Below are positions 1 through 7,571 of a stretch of 47,243 bases of DNA, piece by piece. A model generated the notes under the pieces. That model was not told the origin of the DNA and did no database searches. It saw only the letters and a list, made by a program, of their open reading frames with translations. Made by a program: the position numbers and the translations under genes. The stretch is from an uncultured bacterium. GTDB lineage: Bacteria > Bacillota > Clostridia > Oscillospirales > Oscillospiraceae. How positions within the stretch are numbered: position 1 is the stretch's first letter; each line of letters begins with the position of its first letter. The DNA lies in the NCBI GenBank assembly GCA_949840775.1, contig CATKXO010000021.1:1-47243 (forward strand). Reading direction: 5' to 3'.

Positions 1-300
1 TATCTTAGTCACGATAAAGCCGGTAAGGCATAGCAGACAGGGCCAGAGCAGCAACCCATAAACCGCACCAATTCCATAGTTATAGTATTCGCCGCCGGGA
101 TAATAGCAGACCGCCCACACCCCGTCACAGATTATCTCTGCTGCCAACAGACCCAGCAGCATTGCTCGAATCCCTCCTTTTCTCCGGTTCCTACGAAAGA
201 GACAGCACACCCCAAAGTACAGGACAGCACAGACCGCGACAAAAATCATCCAGATATCCGCTCCATAGACATACCTCAGCGAGTAAATTGCTGTTAACAT
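1..300 (-). CDS. Partial small membrane protein (C-terminus outside window)
   Basis: An open frame of 100 codons runs from an ATG at 300 to the window edge without a stop, so the 3' end is missing. The ATG is preceded by a good GGAGGAAGG ribosome site about 6 bases upstream. The product begins MLTAIYSLRYVYGADIW and has about three hydrophobic segments (residues 15-32, 45-65 and 78-100) separated by an Arg/Lys-rich loop (RRNRRKGG), so it is probably a polytopic inner-membrane protein. It starts 22 bases after the lipoprotein-like gene and is probably the last visible member of the operon headed by the DUF2975 gene. I do not recognise the family. Confidence 0.6.
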   Translation of the reverse strand, partial: MLTAIYSLRYVYGADIWMIFVAVCAVLYFGVCCLFRRNRRKGGIRAMLLGLLAAEIICDGVWAVCYYPGGEYYNYGIGAVYGLLLWPCLLCLTGFIVTKI

Positions 301-322
301 AATTTTTCCTTCCTCCGGCATT

Positions 323-772
323 TCAATTAAACGAATCAAGCTCCTCCACGCATAGGCTTCCCCCCGACACACCGTCGAAGCTGAGGAACAGCCGCTGCCC
401 CTCCTGACGGGCCACCCGGCTCCGGCCGATGGTCCTCTGAGCCCGGTCCCGCAGGATTACCGTGACGATGTCCTCCTCCAGCTCCAGCCCGTAGCTCTGG
501 CCTGACTTCAAAAGCGCGCCGCCGTTTGCCGCCTGGACCGCCTCTGTGCTGTTTTTGTACTCCAGGACGATGGAATACACATCCCGGCCGCTGTCGTTGA
601 CCACCACCAGGTCGGCGTTCTCTCCCCCGCAGCAGCCTGTCAGAAGCAGGGCCCACGCGAGGATCAGGGCCACAAAAATCACAAATAGAAAGCTGCTCAG
701 AAGGGTTAGCGTCAACATGTTCAGCAGCTTGACAAAAAGTTTACATAAATCTTGCCGTTTTTGTCTTGTCAT
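323..772 (-). CDS. Lipoprotein-like exported protein of unknown function
   Basis: The frame is open further upstream, but the ATG at 772 is chosen because it overlaps (ATGA) the stop of the small membrane gene before it; the GGGGGTTTCGGGG run just before it could act as ribosome site. The 149-residue product has a charged N-terminus (MTRQKRQ), one long hydrophobic segment (about 20-48) ending in LLLTGC, which resembles a lipobox, and a hydrophilic C-terminal domain of about 95 residues that is probably outside the membrane. A start at 718 would give a more usual signal length but has no ribosome site. The family is unknown. Operon position suggests it works with the HTH/DUF2975 genes. Confidence 0.6.
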   Translation of the reverse strand: MTRQKRQDLCKLFVKLLNMLTLTLLSSFLFVIFVALILAWALLLTGCCGGENADLVVVNDSGRDVYSIVLEYKNSTEAVQAANGGALLKSGQSYGLELEEDIVTVILRDRAQRTIGRSRVARQEGQRLFLSFDGVSGGSLCVEELDSFN

Positions 773-903
773 CCCCGAAACCCCCAGGTAAAGATTGTGC
801 CTGCGAAAAGCCAAAGTCCAAGAAACAGCAGAAACAAAGTACTCAATCCCTGTACGCAGGTCCAAAAGAAAGCGGCCAGGATAGATTTCCAGCGGTTTTT
901 CAT
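769..903 (-). CDS. Hidden 44-residue single-pass membrane peptide
   Basis: The 45-codon frame starts at an ATG overlapping the HTH stop (ATGA at 903-900) and ends in a TGA overlapping the ATG of the next gene (ATGA at 772-769). This double overlap is typical of translational coupling and argues it is real although very short. The peptide starts MKNRWKSILAAFFW, contains one hydrophobic helix (about residues 8-38) and ends TWGFRG. It may be a small membrane partner of the DUF2975 or lipoprotein-like products. No family is recognised. The alternative is a long N-terminal extension of the downstream gene in a different frame, which the two overlaps make unlikely. Confidence 0.6.
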   Translation of the reverse strand: MKNRWKSILAAFFWTCVQGLSTLFLLFLGLWLFAGTIFTWGFRG

Positions 904-1115
904 TTTGCATCCTCCGCCCTGTCGGGCACAAACTCCAAAATATCCCCCGGCTGGCAGTCCAGCGCCTTACAGATCGCCTCCAAGGTTGAGAACCGCACAG
1001 CTCTGGCCTTGTTGTTCTTTAAAATGGACAGGTTGGCCATGGTTATGTCAACTTTCTGGGCCAGCTCCCCCAACGACATCTTTCGTTTGGCCATCATCAC
1101 GTCCAGGTTTACCAT
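900..1115 (-). CDS. Small XRE/Cro-type HTH regulator (YozG-like)
   Basis: A compact 71-residue DNA-binding protein. The helix-turn-helix covers about residues 12-55, with the typical pattern MSLGELAQKVDITMANLS followed by FSTLEAICKALDCQPGD, which is the YozG-like Cro/C1 class. The ATG at 1115 (MVNLDVMMAKRKM) is preferred because GGGGGTGGCGG lies about 10 bases upstream; a GTG at 1133 is also in frame. It follows the DUF2975 stop at 1137. Regulators of this class are commonly encoded beside DUF2975 membrane proteins, so the two probably form a regulatory pair. It may bind the perfect palindrome upstream of the operon promoter (inference). Confidence 0.88.
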   Translation of the reverse strand: MVNLDVMMAKRKMSLGELAQKVDITMANLSILKNNKARAVRFSTLEAICKALDCQPGDILEFVPDRAEDAK

Positions 1116-1136
1116 AATCGACACAGCCGCCACCCC

Positions 1137-1721
1137 CTAAATGGTCAGGTCCTGGTCCTCCTTCAGCTCCGCCGCCTGGCGGAACAGGGCGGACATCACC
1201 TGAAAGAGCAGACCGGCCATTGCAAAAGCCGGGATAAACAGGGTGGTATAGGTAAACAGTGGAGATGGATTCTTCTCCATGAACAGCCACAGCACCAGCT
1301 TCACCAGCGCTGCCGCCGAGATAATCCAGCAGTACCGCGCCGCCCGGTTCAGGGCCTTCGCGTTACTGGACTGGAACGGATTTCCCACTAAAATAGTGTC
1401 CAGTACCTTTTTTGCCTGCCAGAGCATCAAGGCAGTGCAGGTTCCACATATCCAGAAAAATAGACTTAGCATCCCAACTGGCGCATATTCAAATAAACTG
1501 CGAAATCCGCCCAAGCATACAACTCCAACCCAAAGAAGACCATTCTCTCGAAGCGCCCATTCCAACGCCTTTCGCCACTCTGGGTCTGCCAGTGTACCTC
1601 TATCAAGCCAGACCACCGCCATACCTGGCACCAGCAGCAGACAAATCAAATTCAGCACAAAAACAATCAAAACCAATAGCCTTAAAACCCCTGCCAAACG
1701 CTGAACAGCTGTTTTTTCCAT
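1137..1721 (-). CDS. DUF2975-type membrane protein
   Basis: This 194-residue protein starts at an ATG with AAAGGAGG about 8 bases upstream. It has about four membrane segments (around residues 12-36, 65-90, 115-150 and 155-180) and a polar tail ending AELKEDQDLTI. Length, topology and the HTH gene immediately downstream fit DUF2975 membrane proteins paired with YozG-like regulators. The role of the family is not established; a membrane sensor or a modulator of the partner regulator is plausible. It is the first gene of the operon and has a clear sigma-A promoter upstream with a palindrome just beyond the -35. Confidence 0.75.
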   Translation of the reverse strand: MEKTAVQRLAGVLRLLVLIVFVLNLICLLLVPGMAVVWLDRGTLADPEWRKALEWALRENGLLWVGVVCLGGFRSLFEYAPVGMLSLFFWICGTCTALMLWQAKKVLDTILVGNPFQSSNAKALNRAARYCWIISAAALVKLVLWLFMEKNPSPLFTYTTLFIPAFAMAGLLFQVMSALFRQAAELKEDQDLTI

Positions 1722-1748
1722 GGTTAATTCCTCCTTTCGGTTGGCCCC

Positions 1749-1777
1749 ATCCTAGCACAGAGAAAACTGTTTGTCAA
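1749..1777 (-). promoter_or_regulatory. Sigma-A promoter of the DUF2975/HTH operon
   Basis: On the minus strand, TTGACA (1777-1772), a 17-base spacer and TAGGAT (1754-1749) lie about 28 bases before the DUF2975 ATG. The -35 is a perfect consensus. Confidence 0.75.
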
Positions 1778-1783
1778 TATATT

Positions 1784-1802
1784 TTTATTGTTTTTCAATA
1801 AA
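1784..1802. promoter_or_regulatory. Palindromic operator candidate upstream of the DUF2975 promoter
   Basis: TTTATTG-TTTTT-CAATAAA is a perfect 7-bp inverted repeat with a 5-base centre. It sits 7 bases beyond the -35 box, where a regulator such as the operon's own HTH protein could bind. The regulator assignment is inference. Confidence 0.45.
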
Positions 1803-1818
1803 TCGAGGCAGTAGAAGA

Positions 1819-1840
1819 AGCCCCCTCCAGAAAGGGGGCT
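1819..1840 (-). terminator. Terminator of nth
   Basis: AGCCCCCT and AGGGGGCT form an 8-bp perfect stem with a 6-base loop just after the nth stop, followed on the minus strand by TCTTCT. Confidence 0.6.
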
Positions 1841-1844
1841 GAGT

Positions 1845-2489
1845 TCATCCGTTTTTGGCAAAGTGGTCGCACCAGGGCCGCAGGGTGCAGCTCTGGCACT
1901 GGGGCCTCCGGGCAATACACACCGCCCGGCCGTGGAGGACCATACGGTGGCAAAAGTCGTTGGACTCCTCCGGGGGCAAAACGGCCCGGAGCTGGGTTTC
2001 CACCTTGGCCGGGTCCTTGGTGCCGTCAGTGAGGCCCAGCAGGCCGGTGATGCGAATACAGTGGGTGTCCGCCACCACCACGCCGGGGGTGTGGTACACA
2101 TCCCCCAGAATCAGGTTGGCCGTCTTCCGCCCCACGCCGGGGAGCTTGAGCAGGTCCTCCATAGTATCCGGGACCTTACCGCCATAGTCCCGCAGCAGCA
2201 TCTGGGAGGCCAGCACAATATCTTTTGCCTTGGCCCGGAAAAAACCAGTGGAGTGGATGTATTCCTCCACCTCAGAGATATCGGCGTTGGCCAGCGCCTC
2301 CAGGGTAGGAAACCGGGCGTAGAGGGCGGGAGTCACCTTATTCACCCGCTCGTCGGTGCACTGGGCGGCCAAACGGACGGAAAACAGCAGCTCATAATCC
2401 TTTCGGTACTCCAGGGAGCAGATGCCGTCGGGATAGAGGATTTTCAATTCCTCAACGATGGCGCGAATATCCTCAGGGGTTTTACTCAA
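1845..2489 (-). CDS. nth: Endonuclease III (DNA glycosylase/AP lyase)
   Basis: Removes oxidised pyrimidines and cuts the abasic site in base-excision repair. The 214-residue product has the helix-hairpin-helix LPGVGRKTAN with the catalytic Lys, the catalytic Asp in VVADTHCIR, and a C-terminal 4Fe-4S loop with C-x6-C-x2-C-x5-C spacing (Cys at CIARRPQCQSCTLRPWC). The TTG at 2489 (LSKTPEDI) is chosen because AGAGGTGA lies 6 bases upstream; a GTG three codons earlier would overlap that site. Length is normal for the family. It is transcribed divergently from rlmA and ends in its own terminator. Confidence 0.96.
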   Translation of the reverse strand: MSKTPEDIRAIVEELKILYPDGICSLEYRKDYELLFSVRLAAQCTDERVNKVTPALYARFPTLEALANADISEVEEYIHSTGFFRAKAKDIVLASQMLLRDYGGKVPDTMEDLLKLPGVGRKTANLILGDVYHTPGVVVADTHCIRITGLLGLTDGTKDPAKVETQLRAVLPPEESNDFCHRMVLHGRAVCIARRPQCQSCTLRPWCDHFAKNG

Positions 2490-2587
2490 GGGAATCACCT
2501 CTTGACGATTGATACGGGCAGCTAAATGCCGCCTCTACAATATACCACACCTCCGGAAAAATTTCGAGCTTTTTCCGCAAAATATCC

Positions 2588-2616
2588 TTGTCTTTTTTCG
2601 CCGTACCCGATATGAT
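2588..2616 (+). promoter_or_regulatory. Promoter of rlmA
   Basis: TTGTCT (2588-2593), 17-base spacer, TATGAT (2611-2616), followed 23 bases later by the rlmA ATG. Confidence 0.65.
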
Positions 2617-2638
2617 GGAGGAAATGAGGTGACCGCCT

Positions 2639-3469
2639 ATGAAAAGTCTGTTCCGCTGTCCCCTGTGCAGTTCTCCCCTGGAGCGGGAGGAATCTCGCTG
2701 GCTCTGTCCCAACGGACACAGCTTCGACCGGGCCGCCGCCGGGTATGTCCACCTCCTCCCCGCCAACCAAAAGCACTCCAAGGACCCCGGCGACGACAAG
2801 AGTATGGTGGCCGCCCGGTCCGCCTTTCTGGAAAAGGGGTACTACGACCCGCTGCGGAACAGCCTGTGTAAAGTGATTTTGCATCACACCGAAAAGCTGT
2901 CCGCTCCCGTCGTTCTGGACAGCGGCTGCGGGGAAGGATACTACACCGCGGGGCTGTATCAGGCGCTTTCCGAGTCAGGCCGTACGCCTCAAATTGCGGG
3001 GGTGGACCTGTCCAAAGCCGCCCTGCGCCGGGCGGCCAAGCGGGTCCCGGAGGGAGAGTTCGCCGTGGCCTCAGTCTACCGCCTGCCTCTGGCCGACGCA
3101 AGCGCGGACGTGCTGGTAAACATCTTCTCTCCCCTGGCTGCGGATGAGTTTGTCCGGGTCCTCCGTCCCGGCGGGCTGTTCTGCTACGCTGTCCCGTCAG
3201 CCAGGCACCTGTGGGAAATGAAGAAGGTTCTCTATCCCCAGCCCTACGAAAACCCGGTAAAGCGGGAGGACTACAACGGCTTTGTTTGGCAGTCTGTAAA
3301 GGAAATACGCTATACGGTAAATTTAGAGTGCACCGGCGACGTTATGGCCCTGTTCGGCATGACCCCCTACGCCTGGAAGACCCCCAAGGAGGGCGTCGCC
3401 CGGCTGGAGGAACTGGACCACCTGAGCTGCCAGATTGGGTTTGATCTGCACCTGTACGAGAGAACGTAA
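2639..3469 (+). CDS. rlmA: 23S rRNA (guanine-N1) methyltransferase, RlmA family
   Basis: Methylates N1 of a guanine in hairpin 35 of 23S rRNA (G745 in the RlmA(I) group, G748 in the RlmA(II)/TlrB group). The 276-residue protein begins with a zinc-binding module, CPLCSSPL at residues 7-14 and CPNGHSFD at about 23-30. A Rossmann SAM-binding core follows, with VLDSGCGEGYY (about 92-102), an acidic motif in AGVDLSKAALR, and NIFSPL. The order zinc finger then methyltransferase is diagnostic. Which subgroup it belongs to cannot be settled here, although Gram-positive members are usually RlmA(II). It ends in a bidirectional terminator shared with gltX. Confidence 0.9.
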   Translation: MKSLFRCPLCSSPLEREESRWLCPNGHSFDRAAAGYVHLLPANQKHSKDPGDDKSMVAARSAFLEKGYYDPLRNSLCKVILHHTEKLSAPVVLDSGCGEGYYTAGLYQALSESGRTPQIAGVDLSKAALRRAAKRVPEGEFAVASVYRLPLADASADVLVNIFSPLAADEFVRVLRPGGLFCYAVPSARHLWEMKKVLYPQPYENPVKREDYNGFVWQSVKEIRYTVNLECTGDVMALFGMTPYAWKTPKEGVARLEELDHLSCQIGFDLHLYERT

Positions 3470-3496
3470 AACGAGCCGCCATTTTGCGGCTCGTTT
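3469..3496. terminator. Bidirectional terminator between rlmA and gltX
   Basis: AAACGAGCCGC and GCGGCTCGTTT form a perfect stem with a short T-rich loop. A-rich and T-rich flanks allow it to serve both converging genes. Confidence 0.8.
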
Positions 3497-3500
3497 CATC

Positions 3501-4979
3501 TTACAGCTTGTCCAGCCCCAGCTTGAGGCGGCGGAGGGTCTCATCCTTCCCCAGGATATGACAGATCTCAACGGCACCGCCGGGGGTAACGGCCTGTCCG
3601 GCGGCAGCGATGCGCACCGGCCACATGACGGTGGCATTTTTCACCTGAAGGCCCTCAGCCAGCCCGGTGAGCACATCATGGATATTCCCCTCGTTCCAGG
3701 TATGCACAGCGTCCAGCACCACGACAGCGGCAGACAGCATCTCTTTCGCCACCTCCGGGTTGGTCTTGGACTTCTTGTTGGTGAACAGATCGGCGCTGTA
3801 CTCGGGCAGCTCCTGGAAAAAGGCCACCTTCTCCGGGATATCGGTGAGCTTTTCACAGCGGGCCTGGAGCAGGGCGGCAATCTCTGCCACGGGCAGGTCT
3901 TTCACCGTCTGCCGGATATAGGGCTCCGCCGCTCTGGTAAAATCCTCCGGACACATGGCCCGAAGATAGAGGGCGTTGAAGTGGGTCAGCTTCTCGATGT
4001 CGAAGATGGCGGGAGACTTGGACATACCCGCCAAATCAAAGGCCCTGGCCAGTTCCTCCAGGGAGAAGACCTCCTGCTCGGCGATATCCCCCCGAGGGGA
4101 CCAGCCCAGCAGGGCCACATAGTTCAGGATGGCCTCGGTGAGGAAGCCCTGGTCCTTCAGGTCCTCATAGGAGGGGTCTCCGTGGCGCTTGGACATCTTG
4201 TTTTGGGCATCCCGCATGACGGGGGAACAATGGACGTAGGTGGGCACTTCCCAGCCGAAGCCCTCATACAGCAGATTATACTTGGGGGCGGAGGACAGAT
4301 ATTCGCTGCCCCGGACCACGTGGGTAATGCCCATCAGGTGGTCGTCGATGACGTTGGCAAAGTTGTAGGTGGGCATCCCGTCCCGCTTGATGAGCACCTG
4401 GTCGTCCAGGGTCTTGTTCTCCACGGTGATGTCCCCGAAAATGGCGTCCCGGAAGGTGGTGGTCCCCTCCTTGGGGATTCGCTGCCTGATAACATAGGGC
4501 TCCCCGGCGTCCACCCGGGCCTGGGCCTCCTCCAGGGACAGGGTCCGGCAGGGGTCGTCCGCCCGGTCAAAGTCGCCGGTGTCCTCTCCGCTCTCCACCT
4601 TCTCACAGAAGCAGTAGTAGGCGTGGCCCTTCTCGATAAGGAGCCGGGCGTATTTTCCATAGGTATCCCGCCGCTCCGACTGGACGTAGGGGGCAACGGG
4701 GCCGCCCACATCGGGCCCCTCGTCGTGGTCCAGGTGGCACTCGGCCAGGGTCTTGTAGATTACGTCGGTGGCCCCCTCCACCAGGCGGCCCTGGTCGGTG
4801 TCCTCAATGCGCAGGATGAAGGTGCCCCCGGCGTTCCGGGCGATGAGCCAGGTATATAGGGCTGTACGCAGGTTGCCCACATGCATATACCCCGTGGGGG
4901 AAGGCGCGAACCGGGTACGCACCTTGCCCCTGGGAATTTTGGCCTCCATCTCCTCAAAATACTTCATGTCTAAAGCCAT
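3501..4979 (-). CDS. gltX: Glutamyl-tRNA synthetase
   Basis: Charges tRNA-Glu with glutamate. The 492-residue class I synthetase has the HIGH-type motif PSPTGYMHVGN at residues 26-36, the KMSKR loop in KMSKRHGDPS at about 250, and an all-helical C-terminal anticodon-binding half. The ATG at 4979 is preferred: GGAGGAGAG lies 4 bases upstream, and the longer open frame upstream merely translates a palindromic repeat at 5107-5174. Whether it also charges tRNA-Gln cannot be told; no gatCAB is in view. A near-consensus promoter lies upstream. Confidence 0.97.
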   Translation of the reverse strand: MALDMKYFEEMEAKIPRGKVRTRFAPSPTGYMHVGNLRTALYTWLIARNAGGTFILRIEDTDQGRLVEGATDVIYKTLAECHLDHDEGPDVGGPVAPYVQSERRDTYGKYARLLIEKGHAYYCFCEKVESGEDTGDFDRADDPCRTLSLEEAQARVDAGEPYVIRQRIPKEGTTTFRDAIFGDITVENKTLDDQVLIKRDGMPTYNFANVIDDHLMGITHVVRGSEYLSSAPKYNLLYEGFGWEVPTYVHCSPVMRDAQNKMSKRHGDPSYEDLKDQGFLTEAILNYVALLGWSPRGDIAEQEVFSLEELARAFDLAGMSKSPAIFDIEKLTHFNALYLRAMCPEDFTRAAEPYIRQTVKDLPVAEIAALLQARCEKLTDIPEKVAFFQELPEYSADLFTNKKSKTNPEVAKEMLSAAVVVLDAVHTWNEGNIHDVLTGLAEGLQVKNATVMWPVRIAAAGQAVTPGGAVEICHILGKDETLRRLKLGLDKL

Positions 4980-5009
4980 GTTCTCTCCTCCAGTACACAG
5001 GTTTTCCTT

Positions 5010-5038
5010 ATTATAGTGAATTTTACCCCGTTTGGCAA
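5010..5038 (-). promoter_or_regulatory. Promoter of gltX
   Basis: Minus strand: TTGCCA (5038-5033), 17-base spacer, TATAAT (5015-5010), 30 bases before the gltX ATG. Confidence 0.8.
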
Positions 5039-5065
5039 GAGGTTTAAAATTTAATCTTCTGTTCA

Positions 5066-5094
5066 TTGCTTTTTTGGGGAAAAAAGTATATGCT
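5066..5094 (+). promoter_or_regulatory. Promoter of the 588-residue membrane protein gene
   Basis: TTGCTT (5066-5071), 17-base spacer, TATGCT (5089-5094). A palindromic repeat element lies between this promoter and the gene, so it would be part of the leader RNA. Confidence 0.55.
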
Positions 5095-5106
5095 AATATA
5101 AATGTC

Positions 5107-5174
5107 GTAGGGGCGGCCTTTGGCCGCCCGCATCCTGTTTCTGCCACCATCGGGCGGCCAAAGGCCGCCCCTAC
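5107..5174. repeat. Palindromic repeat, GTAGGGGCGGCC family, copy 1
   Basis: A perfect 23-bp inverted repeat (5107-5129 and 5152-5174) surrounds a 22-base centre. Each arm is itself palindromic (GGCGGCC-TTT-GGCCGCC). It begins GTAGGGGC and ends GCCCCTAC. Related sequences occur at 8574-8637 and 22807-22861. Confidence 0.85.
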
Positions 5175-5197
5175 AAACAAGAGAGGAGAATTATATC

Positions 5198-6964
5198 TTG
5201 AAAGAAAAAAAGAACCGCAAACCTATGGGCCGGGCCGGCAGTCTGCTGCTCAGCCTGGCGATTACGGCTGTGGCGGGCTTTGCCTACTTCTACGTGTCCC
5301 TGCCCGCTATCAACCCCCAATCAGGGGACTTCTACAGTTTCCTGGGTCTGCTGTGCGTGGTATACACCGTCAGTGTCTTCGCCCTGTCGGTCAAGCCGGC
5401 GGACGACAATCTGGTGCGCACCCCCAAGGAAAAGCTGAAAGAGTGGTTCCAGTTCGTCAAGAAAAGCTGCCTGCCGGTCCTGCTTCTCTTTGCCGCTGTG
5501 GTTGTGGTGGCGATTGTGGGCCAGATCATCTCCATGCCCATCTTCCGGGCCTCTGCCTACCGGGAGCTGCTCACCGTCCAGACCGGCGACTTCGCCACTG
5601 ACGTGGCCCAGATTTCCTTCAACGAGATTCCAACCCTGGACCGCTCCTCCGCCGAGTACCTGGGCGACCGGCAGATGGGCACACTCAGCGACATGGTCAG
5701 CCAGTTTGAGTACTCCGGTGACTCCACCCAGATCAACTACCAGGGCCGGCCCGTCCGGGTGGCCCCCATCGCCTACGCCGACCTCATCAAGTGGTTCACC
5801 AACCGGGGCAACGGCCTGCCCGCCTACGTGGTGGTGGACATGGTCACCCAGGAGGCCACGGTGGTGCGGCTGAACGAGGGGATGAAATACTCCTTCTCCG
5901 AGCCGCTGAACCGGAACATTATGCGCCACCTGCGCTTCCAGTACCCCACTATGATGTTTGCCACCCCGGAGTTTGAGATTGACGAGGATGGCCGTCCCTG
6001 GTGGATCGCGCCCAGAGTGGTCAAGCGGATTGGCCTGTTCGGCGGCGTGGACATCCAGGGGGCCGTACTGGTGGACGCCGTCACCGGCGAGAGCCAGTAC
6101 CATGAGGAGGTCCCCAACTGGGTGGATACCCTCTACGTCCCCGACCTGATTATGCAGCAGTACGACTACTACGGCACCCTGGTCCACGGTTTCATCAACT
6201 CCATCCTGGGCCAGCGGGACGTGACCCAGACCACCAGCGGCTACAACTACATCGCCATGAACGACGACGTATACGCCTACACCGGGGTCACCTCCGCCAA
6301 CGCCGACCAGTCCAATCTGGGCTTCCTGCTGTGCAACATGCGCACCAAGGAGACCCACTTCTACACCGCCCCCGGCGCCACCGAGGGAGCCGCCCAACGC
6401 TCCGCCGAGGGCGTGGTCCAGGACCTGGGCTATACCGCCACCTTCCCCCTGCTGCTGAACATCTCCGGCGAACCCACCTACTTTATCCCTTTGAAGGACG
6501 CCACCAATCTGGTGAAGATGTACGCCATGGTCAATGTGGCCCAGTACCAGATCGTGGCCACCGGCACCACCGTCTCCGCCTGTGAGCAGAGCTATATCCA
6601 GATGCTCCGGGATAAGGGCGTTACTCAAACGGAACAACTGCCCCAGACCGAGGCAAAGGGCAAGGTCACCGAGATTCGCACCGCCGTCATCGAGGGTAAC
6701 TCCTTCTATTTCATCCGTCTGGAGGGCGAAGAGGTCTTCTACTCCCTCTCCGCCGCCCAGAACCGGGAGGTGGTCACCCTCAACGTAGGCGACACCGTCA
6801 CCATCGAGTACGCCCAGCCTGTGTCCATTCTGGATTCCGTACCACTGCCCTCCATTTATGACGGGTACACCCTGACTATACAAAGCCGTTCAAACGACCA
6901 CCCGAGCATCCCGAGCGTATTATATCCCGATTTATATCACGGCCTCACCACCCCATCGACCTGA
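5198..6964 (+). CDS. Large membrane-anchored protein of unknown function
   Basis: The TTG at 5198 is used because AGAGGAGAA lies about 7 bases upstream; an ATG frame further up runs into the palindromic repeat. The 588-residue product has a basic N-terminus (LKEKKNRKPMGRAG), about three membrane segments (roughly 12-35, 45-62 and 88-112) and then a soluble region of about 450 residues, probably outside the cell. That region contains two similar stretches, VVVDMVTQEATVV and AVLVDAVTGESQYH, and an OB-like C-terminal part (GKVTEIRTAVIEGNSFYFI). I do not recognise the family. It has its own promoter and terminator and appears monocistronic. Confidence 0.8.
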   Translation: MKEKKNRKPMGRAGSLLLSLAITAVAGFAYFYVSLPAINPQSGDFYSFLGLLCVVYTVSVFALSVKPADDNLVRTPKEKLKEWFQFVKKSCLPVLLLFAAVVVVAIVGQIISMPIFRASAYRELLTVQTGDFATDVAQISFNEIPTLDRSSAEYLGDRQMGTLSDMVSQFEYSGDSTQINYQGRPVRVAPIAYADLIKWFTNRGNGLPAYVVVDMVTQEATVVRLNEGMKYSFSEPLNRNIMRHLRFQYPTMMFATPEFEIDEDGRPWWIAPRVVKRIGLFGGVDIQGAVLVDAVTGESQYHEEVPNWVDTLYVPDLIMQQYDYYGTLVHGFINSILGQRDVTQTTSGYNYIAMNDDVYAYTGVTSANADQSNLGFLLCNMRTKETHFYTAPGATEGAAQRSAEGVVQDLGYTATFPLLLNISGEPTYFIPLKDATNLVKMYAMVNVAQYQIVATGTTVSACEQSYIQMLRDKGVTQTEQLPQTEAKGKVTEIRTAVIEGNSFYFIRLEGEEVFYSLSAAQNREVVTLNVGDTVTIEYAQPVSILDSVPLPSIYDGYTLTIQSRSNDHPSIPSVLYPDLYHGLTTPST

Positions 6965-6969
6965 ACAGA

Positions 6970-7005
6970 CCAGGACCGTCCGGTTTCCCGGGCGGTCCTG
7001 GTTTT
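6970..7005 (+). terminator. Terminator after the 588-residue membrane protein gene
   Basis: CCAGGACCGTCCG pairs with CGGGCGGTCCTGG (13 bp, one G-U) and is followed by TTTTT. Confidence 0.85.
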
Positions 7006-7011
7006 TGCGCC

Positions 7012-7156
7012 AAAAGGCCCCCTTCGCAAAGGGGGCTGTCAGCCGCAGGCTGACTGGGGTTGTTTCTTTTTCAAAAAGTGGGCGCTTTTGAAGAAGGAAA
7101 ACCCTCCGTCATTTGCTTCGCAAATGCCACCTCCCTTTGCGAAGGGAGGCTTTTTT
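7012..7156. repeat. MITE-like repeat with CCCTTCGCAAAGGG ends
   Basis: About 145 bp with imperfect terminal inverted repeats of about 28 bp: the left end starts AAAAGGCCCCCTTCGCAAAG and the inverted right end reads AAAAGCCTCCCTTCGCAAAG. Inside are smaller palindromes (CAGCC-GCA-GGCTG; CATTTG-CTTCG-CAAATG). No coding capacity is seen. A single end-like copy occurs at 21484-21510. Confidence 0.7.
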
Positions 7157-7400
7157 ACGCTTCCCTTATTAGCTGCTCCTTTTCCGAGCGGCTCAGCTGC
7201 TTGAGCTGGTATTCCCGGCGCAAAGCGGCGGACTTGTCGGGGACCTCCTCCTGCCAGACCAGCTCCAGGGGCCCTCTCCCCCGGGTGTACTTGGCTCCCT
7301 TCCCCGCCCGGTGGGTGGCCAAACGGCGGGGAACGTCGTCGGTGATGCCGGTGTACAGGGTGCCGTCGCCGCAGCGGAGGATGTAGACGTACCAGGCCAA
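7155..7400 (-). CDS. GIY-YIG nuclease-fold protein (UPF0213/YhbQ type)
   Basis: An 81-residue stand-alone GIY-YIG domain. The motif appears as WYVYILRC (residues 3-10) and LYTGITDD (about 14-21), with the conserved Arg in RRLATHRAGKGAKYTRGR. A TTG at 7400 is preferred because GGGGGGAG lies 5 bases upstream and family members start just before WYVY; an ATG at 7424 has no ribosome site. The physiological role of UPF0213 proteins is poorly known, with nucleic-acid cleavage suspected. The 3' end touches the MITE-like repeat, which may supply its terminator. Confidence 0.88.
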   Translation of the reverse strand: MAWYVYILRCGDGTLYTGITDDVPRRLATHRAGKGAKYTRGRGPLELVWQEEVPDKSAALRREYQLKQLSRSEKEQLIREA

Positions 7401-7488
7401 AGAAACTCCCCCCTTCTCCACCATGATAGCACATTATGTCTAAATTGGAAACAATTCCTTTTTGACCCGGTCAGATTTGCCAAAACAG

Positions 7489-7517
7489 TTGCCTTTCTCC
7501 CCCGATAGTGGTACAAT
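7489..7517 (+). promoter_or_regulatory. Promoter of trpS
   Basis: TTGCCT (7489-7494), 17-base spacer, TACAAT (7512-7517). The leader is only about 50 bases long, with no room for a T-box. Confidence 0.75.
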
Positions 7518-7571
7518 ACAGTGACATTATATGGGCGCCAGCCGCGCCCTGACAGTAAGGAGCAACAACAC

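Noticed and set aside
773-931. Longer start for the lipoprotein-like gene
   Set aside because: It would overlap the coupled 44-codon frame and the HTH gene in another frame; the ATGA overlap at 772 gives a better start.
3435-4859. Long plus-strand open frame antisense to gltX (474 codons)
   Set aside because: It is the complement of strongly conserved gltX codons in a GC-rich gene; composition is Gly/Val/His-rich with no motif and no ribosome site. The same holds for long antisense frames at 5321-6883, 21603-22748 and 36217-37692.
4980-5180. N-terminal extension of gltX into the upstream region
   Set aside because: The extension translates a palindromic repeat, lacks a ribosome site and crosses the gltX promoter.
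7012-7156. CRISPR-like array
   Set aside because: The repeated hairpins are inverted and unevenly spaced, with only two ends; no regular direct repeats and no cas genes.
7440-7571. T-box leader upstream of trpS
   Set aside because: The transcript leader is about 50 bases after the promoter, too short for a T-box, and no T-box core sequence or terminator is seen. The leuC leader also lacks one.
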